9,042 nucleotides of DNA, taken from positions 1 to 9,042 of the forward strand of contig CAYOSH010000071.1 in the NCBI GenBank assembly GCA_964406575.1, written 5' to 3'. Positions 1 through 4,999 of the stretch are shown here, piece by piece; the stretch's first letter is position 1; each line of letters begins with the position of its first letter. The notes below the pieces were generated by a model that did no database searches, was not told the origin of the DNA, and was given only the letters and a program-made list of their open reading frames with translations. The position numbers were made by a program, and so were the translations under genes. Origin of the DNA: WTAW01 sp964406575 (GTDB taxonomy: Bacteria; Acidobacteriota; Aminicenantia; Aminicenantales; Aminicenantaceae).

Positions 1-2
1 TA

Positions 3-215
3 TTTATATCTGAAGCACCAGAATCTAACATCAGAAATTTTTCTGAAGCTCTCCGTTCGCTCTGTTTTTGGAGCCTTCTTTATCTAGAAATATTAATTAT
101 TCGTAAATGTAGAAAGAAGTTTATGATCAATATAGGGATGAAGTATCTAGATATCAATCCACGTGCTGAGTTTCTTAGAAAAAGAATAGAATTTTACAGA
201 GATTTATCAAAATAA
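3..215 (+). CDS. 3' end of an unidentified plus-strand gene (partial)
   Basis: An open frame enters from the left edge and runs 70 codons to a TAA at 213-215. There is no start inside the window, so only the C-terminus is visible. The translation begins FISEAPESNIRNFSEALRS and ends RKRIEFYRDLSK. It has a hydrophobic stretch (FWSLLYLEILII, about residues 22-33) followed by a very basic segment (RKCRKK) and a charged, helix-like tail. I do not recognise the family. Seventy codons without a stop in DNA this AT-rich is unlikely by chance, and the composition is protein-like, which is the main support. It is the only apparent gene on the plus strand and converges on the HEPN gene. Confidence 0.45.
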   Translation, partial: FISEAPESNIRNFSEALRSLCFWSLLYLEILIIRKCRKKFMINIGMKYLDINPRAEFLRKRIEFYRDLSK

Positions 216-424
216 TATATTTAGATTAATAGGGGAAGGGCCATTATTAATCAGAAATGCCCTAAAAATTTTAACGCCTAACTTTCACACTTACAGTCTG
301 TAGATCCTCATGAAAATAACAAATATATATATTTATTGCCTATCCAGCTTTAATGAAGGAGAGAAAATTCTCTCAGTTCTTTACATGACTGTCATAACTG
401 GTTGATTTTAAAAAGATTAAATCG
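216..424. other. convergent intergenic gap with two weak hairpins
   Basis: AT-rich spacer of 209 bases between the plus-strand stop at 215 and the HEPN-gene stop at 425. It holds two short inverted repeats. The first is AGGGCcATT at 237-245 against AATGCCCT at 256-263, with one bulged base and a loop of about 10, followed by AAAAATTTT. The second is gagagaa/ttctctc at 359-365 and 368-374 with only two bases between the arms. Either could help end transcription of the converging genes, but neither has a convincing T-run. No gene is supported here. Confidence 0.4.
237..270 (+). terminator. possible weak terminator after the plus-strand gene
   Basis: An imperfect stem of 8 pairs with one bulged C (237-245 with 256-263) lies 21 bases after the plus-strand stop and is followed by AAAAATTTT. 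The stem is short and the T-run is only four bases, so this is a tentative call from position and shape. Confidence 0.22.
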
Positions 425-1318
425 CTATATCCAAGGTGCTTCAATTAAGAGCTCATCAAGATATTTATCACGCTCTGCTGAATTGAATATGTTAATATAA
501 TCTGCTGAAGAAAATACTTTGTTAAATGATCTACGAAGAACAGATTCTATATCGTGTGAAATTCTTTCTGACACTTCAGTTGTAAGCTTATTTAGTTGTC
601 TGCCATGGACAACTTTTGAACGCCATTTATATCCTTCCTTGATTATATTAAACAATCGATGAGCTTCATTTTTATTTTTTGAAAGGAAAGCCATGCAACG
701 ATATGAAATCCTAAAGGTTATTTCTTGTGGCTGATCAGGACCATACATCGCTTCTAAAGCAACCCACATTGAAAGATACCTAGATTCCCACCAAGGATCG
801 ATGAGCGCTCTCCACAACAGATTTATTGATGTCCTCAAAGTACACGGCCTTTTTGGAATTAAAATTAATTGCTCTAATAGATTTTTTGCGTTTAATAAAT
901 CATCTTGAGTTAATATATTTTGGTTGTCCCTTTTATGCGATAAAAGTTGATCCCCCCAAGTAGCTGATCTCTGTATGCCTTTACCTTCAGGACGATCAAA
1001 GTGTAAATGAGCGTTGATTCCACAAGGAACAGGCTTTGTAAGCCATAAAGCAAGGCTGGCGTACTTCAATAACTCTTCAGCTTTTCTTTGTTTACTTCCA
1101 ATGCCTTGTGAATCATAGAGGAAACGGAAAGAATAATTTGAGTTTTCAATCAGACTTCTGTCAGCCCAACTAAGATTATCTAATATCCGATCTTCTTTTA
1201 CCCAAGAAGGAATCGGGCCAATTGTTAGTCTTTGTTTTAGCTCGAAATTATTATCGAGCACCTGACCTTGGGTAGTGGATAAATTTGGTGCCACACTGAT
1301 CAGTTCCCATGTACTCAT
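425..1318 (-). CDS. HEPN-domain protein, Apea-like (putative RNase/defence-related), 297 aa
   Basis: This protein of unknown exact role carries a C-terminal HEPN-like helical region. Counted from the ATG at 1318, the segment WVALEAMYG (about 185-193) is followed by a helical stretch and then EGYKWRSKVVHG. In the latter, Arg233 and His238 form the HEPN R-x4-H signature. The combination of an ALEA(L/M)Y-type helix and an RSKxVHG box is characteristic of the Apea-like HEPN family. Many HEPN proteins are metal-independent RNases in toxin-antitoxin or abortive-infection systems, but some are not catalytic, so activity is inferred. The N-terminal 180 residues match nothing I know. A longer frame opens at a TTG at 1351. 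I reject that start because a TATAAT box lies between it and the ATG, and because the ATG has an AGAGG ribosome site 7 bases upstream. The gene is much more AT-rich than the catabolic genes, suggesting transfer. No antitoxin partner (such as an MNT nucleotidyltransferase) is adjacent. Confidence 0.62.
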   Translation of the reverse strand: MSTWELISVAPNLSTTQGQVLDNNFELKQRLTIGPIPSWVKEDRILDNLSWADRSLIENSNYSFRFLYDSQGIGSKQRKAEELLKYASLALWLTKPVPCGINAHLHFDRPEGKGIQRSATWGDQLLSHKRDNQNILTQDDLLNAKNLLEQLILIPKRPCTLRTSINLLWRALIDPWWESRYLSMWVALEAMYGPDQPQEITFRISYRCMAFLSKNKNEAHRLFNIIKEGYKWRSKVVHGRQLNKLTTEVSERISHDIESVLRRSFNKVFSSADYINIFNSAERDKYLDELLIEAPWI

Positions 1319-1325
1319 ATTAAAA

Positions 1326-1330
1326 CCTCT
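1326..1330 (-). promoter_or_regulatory. ribosome binding site deciding the HEPN start
   Basis: On the minus strand AGAGG precedes the ATG at 1318 with a 7-base spacer. The upstream TTG at 1351 has no comparable site and would lie upstream of the -10 box, so this site supports the 297-residue form. Confidence 0.6.
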
Positions 1331-1339
1331 AATTTTTTT

Positions 1340-1369
1340 ATTATAATTCAAGCGAAGACATATCGTCTA
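1340..1369 (-). promoter_or_regulatory. sigma-70-type promoter of the HEPN gene
   Basis: On the minus strand a perfect TATAAT (-10) sits at 1345-1340. Eighteen bases upstream is TAGACG at 1369-1364, which matches 4 of 6 positions of TTGACA. Transcription would start near 1333, giving a leader of about 15 bases that just contains the ribosome site. The spacer and -35 edge contain GATATGTC (1364-1357 on the minus strand), the same octamer that forms the arms of the palindrome in front of parA. Confidence 0.5.
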
Positions 1370-1470
1370 GATTTTTCCCACAAGTGCACAAAATATGGGC
1401 AGGGAAGATATCCACAGCCTGAGGAAATTCCCATCTTATTTGATATCAGTTACTTATATTCAGGGATAAT

Positions 1471-1499
1471 ATTGTGTCGCATAAGGTATATTATGTCAA
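1471..1499 (-). promoter_or_regulatory. second, more distal promoter candidate for the HEPN gene
   Basis: On the minus strand a perfect TTGACA at 1499-1494 is followed after 17 bases by CACAAT at 1476-1471 (4 of 6 matches to TATAAT). It would give a leader of about 145 bases. The proximal TATAAT box is better placed, so this is an alternative or additional start. It lies just after the parB stop at 1521 and argues that the HEPN gene is transcribed separately from parAB. Confidence 0.33.
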
Positions 1500-1520
1500 C
1501 TCATCATAATAAAAAATATA

Positions 1521-2354
1521 TTAGCTCTTTTCCTTTAATTCTTTAATGATTTTCTCGAGAATAGCTATAATGTCTTCCCTGGATATGTCTTGCCTTTTAA
1601 ACTCCAATCTCATTCTGTAATCAGATCCTTCTGGTCTGTAATTGTAAACGAATAGCTTAGGCCTTTTAGACTTACCCAAAATTCTTTTGGACAGCTCCCG
1701 CGTGTCCTCTCGCTTAAGATCTCTTTCTTGGATGACATGGATCAATTCTTCCATTTGCTCGACATCTTTAAGCTTTGATATTTCTAATAGAGTCGTCCGA
1801 CTTGTTATGTTATTTTCATGACACAACGAACGAACCTCTTTTGGAATCTTGCTCAAATTTATGATTTCAGTTATTGTAGATCGCGCCTTTCCAATTTTTT
1901 TTGCAATATCTTCATGGCTGTATCCATACATCGCCGCCAAGGCATTTAAACCATCGGCCTCCTCAAAAGCATCCAGGTCTTTTCTCTGTAAATTTTCTAT
2001 AAGAGCGATCTCCATCGCTTCATTATCCTCCACGTTTTTTTCTATACAAGGAATATCCTTTAGCCCTATTTTTTTTGAAGCAATAAATCGCCGTTCTCCC
2101 GCAATGATTTCGTATCTACCATGTCTTGGGCGCACTATTATTGGCTCTAAAATTCCTTTTTCCTTTATTGATGACATTAGGTCTTTTACATCACCCAGTT
2201 CACTTCGCGCCTGTTGCGGGTTTGGATCGATTTTCTCTATAGGTATCATCCGAATTCGTGGTCCTTCAACACGAGTTGCAATCAGATCGACAAAATGACC
2301 GTCATGACGCATCCGAACAGACCCTGGCAGGCCAGTTTTTTTACTTTTTTGCAC
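1521..2354 (-). CDS. parB: ParB/Spo0J-family chromosome or plasmid partition protein, 277 aa
   Basis: ParB is a CTP-dependent DNA clamp that loads at parS sites, spreads on DNA and stimulates the ParA ATPase to segregate replicons. The N-terminal CTPase domain spans about 35-130. It has IDPNPQQAR (42-50), the GERR nucleotide box at 86-89, and ENLQRKDL (120-127) followed by EEA. A helix-turn-helix lies at about 146-170 (HEDIAKKIGKARSTITEIINLSKIP). The last 45 residues look like the ParB dimerisation domain. The usual N-terminal GLG(K/R)GL ParA-interaction motif is absent; SVRMRHDGHFVDLI occupies that region (12-25). Start: GTG at 2354 is the most upstream possible, since TGA lies two codons before it in frame, and AAGGAG is 10 bases upstream. 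The first 14 bases overlap the end of parA, implying translational coupling. The recognition helix differs from the common GKSRSxVAN type, so its parS may be non-canonical. Confidence 0.93.
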   Translation of the reverse strand: MQKSKKTGLPGSVRMRHDGHFVDLIATRVEGPRIRMIPIEKIDPNPQQARSELGDVKDLMSSIKEKGILEPIIVRPRHGRYEIIAGERRFIASKKIGLKDIPCIEKNVEDNEAMEIALIENLQRKDLDAFEEADGLNALAAMYGYSHEDIAKKIGKARSTITEIINLSKIPKEVRSLCHENNITSRTTLLEISKLKDVEQMEELIHVIQERDLKREDTRELSKRILGKSKRPKLFVYNYRPEGSDYRMRLEFKRQDISREDIIAILEKIIKELKEKS

Positions 2355-3105
2355 GCTTCAATAACTCCTTTACAACATTTTTATACTGGGAAGCGCCCAC
2401 AGAATTTGGGGCGAATGTAAATATAGATTCTTTGTATGCCGGACTTTCTTCAAGCTTTACACTTTTTGATATCACGTCTTTGAATACTTTTTTCCCAAAA
2501 ACTCTCTTTATTCGAGCTAAAACATCCTTTGAAATATTCGTTCTTTTATCATGAAGTGTAACAAGCACTCCAATGATCTCTAAATTCGGATTCGCGACCT
2601 TCTTCACCTTTTCGATTGTTTCAAGGAGGTCATCTGTTCCCTCGAGACACAGATAAGATGATTGAATAGGAATAAGGATATAATCAGAGGCCACAAGAGC
2701 ATTCAGAGTGATCATCCCCAAGGTCGGAGGTGTGTCGATGACGATATAATCATACTTATTCTTGATGTGGCTCAGTACATCCTTGAGTCTATAGTGGCTG
2801 TCGATAGCCCCGAGCAGTGCTGGTTCCAGTTTGGCCATGGATATCTTGGAAATGGCCATATCCAGGCCAGGAACGGTCGTGCTTTTTATTATATCCTCGA
2901 TATTGCTGCCGCTGTCCACCATAACATCATACAGAGATTTCTCGTACTGCGATGGATCAGCCACAATGGATATCGTGCTGTTTGCCTGGGGATCCGTGTC
3001 TACCAAGAGCGTGCTTTTCCCTAAAAAAGCTAACGCTGCAGATACATTAATGGCTGTGGTGGTTTTCCCTACTCCACCCTTCTGATTCGTAACAGCAAGT
3101 ATCAA
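2341..3105 (-). CDS. parA: ParA/Soj-family partition ATPase, 254 aa
   Basis: ParA is a deviant-Walker ATPase that binds DNA non-specifically as an ATP dimer and moves ParB-parS complexes. The deviant Walker A box KGGVGKTT is at 9-16, including the signature Lys9. Walker A' (LLVDTDPQAN) is at 33-42 and Walker B (YIVIDTPP) at 120-127. Length and absence of an N-terminal helix-turn-helix place it with Soj/type Ib proteins, not the larger plasmid type Ia ParA that represses its own promoter. The start is TTG at 3105 with GGAGG 6 bases upstream. An ATG at 3110 is closer to the ribosome site (1 base) but is out of frame and hits TGA after one sense codon. The gene overlaps parB by 14 bases and is followed by it on one transcript. 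Confidence 0.95.
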   Translation of the reverse strand: MILAVTNQKGGVGKTTTAINVSAALAFLGKSTLLVDTDPQANSTISIVADPSQYEKSLYDVMVDSGSNIEDIIKSTTVPGLDMAISKISMAKLEPALLGAIDSHYRLKDVLSHIKNKYDYIVIDTPPTLGMITLNALVASDYILIPIQSSYLCLEGTDDLLETIEKVKKVANPNLEIIGVLVTLHDKRTNISKDVLARIKRVFGKKVFKDVISKSVKLEESPAYKESIFTFAPNSVGASQYKNVVKELLKRAKK

Positions 3106-3110
3106 ACCAT

Positions 3111-3115
3111 ACCTC
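3111..3115 (-). promoter_or_regulatory. ribosome binding site for the TTG start of parA
   Basis: GGAGG on the minus strand lies 6 bases before the TTG at 3105. Between them is an out-of-frame ATG-GTT-TGA at 3110-3102, only one base from GGAGG and so too close to be a good start. The in-frame TTG is the only start at proper spacing that keeps the MILAVTNQKGG N-terminus typical of ParA. Confidence 0.65.
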
Positions 3116-3135
3116 CAATTTCAGTGCAGAGGTGT

Positions 3136-3164
3136 ACAATAAAGGAATTAACAGGAAATATCAA
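3136..3164 (-). promoter_or_regulatory. promoter of the parAB operon
   Basis: On the minus strand TTGATA (3164-3159, 5 of 6 matches to -35) and TATTGT (3141-3136, 4 of 6 matches to -10) are separated by exactly 17 bases. Transcription would begin about 25 bases before the parA start. A 26-bp palindrome ends 15 bases upstream of the -35 box, a usual place for a regulator. Confidence 0.5.
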
Positions 3165-3179
3165 GGAGAAATTGGAAAT

Positions 3180-3205
3180 AGATATGTCGGCATGCCGACA
3201 TATCT
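3180..3205. repeat. perfect 26-bp palindrome before parA: candidate parS, operator or terminator stem
   Basis: Positions 3180-3205 read identically on both strands. The central 16 bases (3185-3200) are TGTCGGCATGCCGACA, the same size and symmetry as canonical parS (TGTTTCACGTGAAACA) and sharing its outer TGT/ACA, but with different inner bases. It lies just upstream of the parAB -35 box, as expected for a ParB site or operator. It also lies 60 bases after the stop of the CoA-transferase beta gene. In that transcript it could fold into an 11-bp stem with a CATG loop, but the following minus-strand bases (ATTTCCAATTTC) are not a clean T-run. The structure is certain; the function is inferred. 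Confidence 0.75.
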
Positions 3206-3265
3206 CTCAACTCATTGATAATAATAATGTTAAGCGCAATGAACGAACAAATAGTTATTGATATT

Positions 3266-4030
3266 TTACTTCAAATAAATTTTTTCGGGGTCAAGCTCAT
3301 CCCTGATGATTCTCAGTTCATTGTGTGTGGGTGGATCCGTTGTTTTGAGCGCATCAGTGACTCTTATGTCCCAAGAAATTGTTCCCTTCACATCCTCTAA
3401 AGAAACTCCAGGGTGTAATTCGGTGAGAACCATCTCTGATGTATCATCACTAAACTTATACACTCCAAAATCAGTAATGACAAGGCTTGGACCGCTTCCA
3501 GGAATGCCCATCTTTTCCCTCGGGTTATCAGCGTTTATTAAGCCTGGCGTAGTAATAAAATCCACGCTTTCAGGAAAAGTCTTTTTATTCTGATTCAGAA
3601 TGAGAATAATTTTTTTAGCATGAATGCTGATCTCGCAAGCTCCGCCGCTCCCAGGCAACCTCACTTTTGGCTTGTGATAATCGCCGATGACTGTAGAGTT
3701 GATATTTCCATATCTATCGACTTGAGCTCCACCAAGAAAACCGATATCAATCAGTCCGCCTTGAAGATAATAATAAAAAACTTCCACCATCGAGCAAACG
3801 GAAATTGAGTCTGTAACTAAACATGGATCACCTATGGAAAGAGGGAGCCTTGATGGAACTGCACCAACAGCACCGGATTCATAAATAAGTATTAGATCGG
3901 GCGCTTGCATCCTTCGAGCAAGATTACATGCCAGATTTGGAAGGCCAATACCGACAAAAACAACCTCCGCATTCTCAAGCTCTCTCGCAGCCCGGGTAAC
4001 CATAATTTCACTGGGCGAATATTCAGCCAT
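3266..4030 (-). CDS. CoA-transferase beta subunit, glutaconate CoA-transferase (class I) family, 254 aa
   Basis: This is the beta chain of a two-subunit family I CoA-transferase, which moves CoA between carboxylic acids through a glutamyl-CoA intermediate. The ESG at 51-53 (LIYESGAVGAVPS) aligns with the catalytic-glutamate loop of glutaconate CoA-transferase beta. GSGGA at 127-131 corresponds to the glycine-rich oxyanion loop, and FLGGAQVDRYGNINST (98-113) is a family block. Because Glu51 is kept, this is predicted to be a true transferase and not one of the Glu-less IpdAB-type ring hydrolases. The start is ATG at 4030, with AGGAG 9 bases upstream in a purine-rich run. It follows the alpha gene after 57 bases and ends the operon. 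Substrate cannot be read from sequence; glutarate, glutaconate, 2-hydroxyglutarate or 3-oxoacids are possible. Confidence 0.86.
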   Translation of the reverse strand: MAEYSPSEIMVTRAARELENAEVVFVGIGLPNLACNLARRMQAPDLILIYESGAVGAVPSRLPLSIGDPCLVTDSISVCSMVEVFYYYLQGGLIDIGFLGGAQVDRYGNINSTVIGDYHKPKVRLPGSGGACEISIHAKKIILILNQNKKTFPESVDFITTPGLINADNPREKMGIPGSGPSLVITDFGVYKFSDDTSEMVLTELHPGVSLEDVKGTISWDIRVTDALKTTDPPTHNELRIIRDELDPEKIYLK

Positions 4031-4087
4031 AACTCCCCTCTCCTCTTATCTATTTACATTATCCATCTTTTCATACTTAAAAACCCA

Positions 4088-4999
4088 TCAAAAACCATAA
4101 TTGACAGGTTTTGAATAGCGATCTTTAACTTTTAATTTCTGGAGAGTTTCTTCTCCGATCTTTTTTTTATACTCTTCCCTATCTCTGACATTATAAATCC
4201 ACTCATGGATATACCGCTCCATAGAGATTTGGTCTTTAGATATCGCATACCAATCAACATAGAATTGATTGTCCCGGTCATAATACCCTTGGGCATAACT
4301 GGGATGTGCAGCAAAAGGCTCGATAACAACAGCATCGACCTTCATGCCTGGAATGGCCGTACGATTTGGATCAGAGCGGATAACGGAAGTATCGACCAAC
4401 TCTTCGGCAACGATAATCACTTTTCTCGAGGCGAATGCGGCCTCTCTCTGAACTCCCATCAATCCCCAGATTTGAGCGTTTCCTTCTTCATCAACGCGCT
4501 GGACCTGAATTATGGCTACATCCGGGTTCAGCGCGGGGACCGTGGCAAATTCTTTTCCTGTATAAGGACATTTGACTGATTTGATGTTTGCATTCATTTT
4601 TGGAAGTGAGCTTCCTGTGAAGCTGTTCAAATGCATAAAGGGAAGTCTTGATGCGCCGGCAACAAACCTGGCGACCATCCCGAAATGCGTGTATTCTTCA
4701 ATCTCAATTTCTCTGGGAATCCCTTGCTCTACAGCTCTGCGTAATCCGTAGAGAGGTCCCACTCCGGGATTTCCTGCCCAGCTGAAAACAATCTTTCTCG
4801 CACATCCCACTGCAACGAGTTGATCATAGATGAGGTCAGGGGTGAGCCGGCACGCCACAAGGTCCCTTTTTTTCTGTCGGATGATCTCATGCCCCGCAGC
4901 AAAACAAATCAGATGTGTAAATCCCTCTATGACCAATGTGTCCCCGTCCTGGACAAATTTCTCAATCGCCTCTTTCATGGGCATGACCTTATTTCTCAT
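4088..4999 (-). CDS. CoA-transferase alpha subunit, glutaconate CoA-transferase (class I) family, 303 aa
   Basis: Alpha chain partner of the downstream beta gene. The N-terminal segment QDGDTLVIEGFTHLI (17-31) begins the family's nucleotide-type fold. EEYTHFGMVARFVAGASRLPF (101-121) is the conserved block seen in GctA and CatI/IpdA-like proteins, and NPDVAIIQVQRVDEEGNAQIWG (158-179) is the usual "DxAixHv...D..GNaq" strand. Length is close to the roughly 300-320 residues expected for GctA. The catalytic Glu is supplied by the beta subunit. The start ATG at 4999 overlaps the TGA of the aminotransferase gene in an ATGA arrangement, with AGGAG 8 bases upstream, so translation is probably coupled. 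CatI-type 3-oxoadipate CoA-transferases belong to the same family, so a beta-ketoacid substrate cannot be excluded. Confidence 0.85.
   Translation of the reverse strand: MRNKVMPMKEAIEKFVQDGDTLVIEGFTHLICFAAGHEIIRQKKRDLVACRLTPDLIYDQLVAVGCARKIVFSWAGNPGVGPLYGLRRAVEQGIPREIEIEEYTHFGMVARFVAGASRLPFMHLNSFTGSSLPKMNANIKSVKCPYTGKEFATVPALNPDVAIIQVQRVDEEGNAQIWGLMGVQREAAFASRKVIIVAEELVDTSVIRSDPNRTAIPGMKVDAVVIEPFAAHPSYAQGYYDRDNQFYVDWYAISKDQISMERYIHEWIYNVRDREEYKKKIGEETLQKLKVKDRYSKPVNYGF

Noticed and set aside
161..166. CACGTG, the centre of canonical parS
   Set aside because: The flanks do not continue the parS palindrome, and it lies inside the plus-strand reading frame. A bare hexamer is not evidence.
359..374. 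Inverted repeat gagagaa-aa-ttctctc as terminator of the HEPN gene
   Set aside because: Only two bases separate the arms, so the stem must lose pairs to form a loop, and no T-run follows on either strand.
1408..1416. DnaA-box-like ATATCCACA (8 of 9) plus a weaker TTTCCCACA at 1374-1382 in the parB-HEPN gap, suggesting oriC near parAB
   Set aside because: Single near-matches of this quality are expected several times in 9 kb by chance. There is no cluster of boxes, no dnaA or dnaN gene and no unwinding element.
1402..1432. GGGAA/TTCCC inverted repeat in the parB-HEPN gap as a parB terminator or operator
   Set aside because: A five-base arm with a loop of about 21 bases is weak, and there is no T-run or link to a promoter element.
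4049..4069. Six-codon mini-frame (MKRWIM) between the two CoA-transferase genes as a leader peptide
   Set aside because: No ribosome binding site precedes it, no attenuator-like hairpins follow, and such short frames are common by chance.
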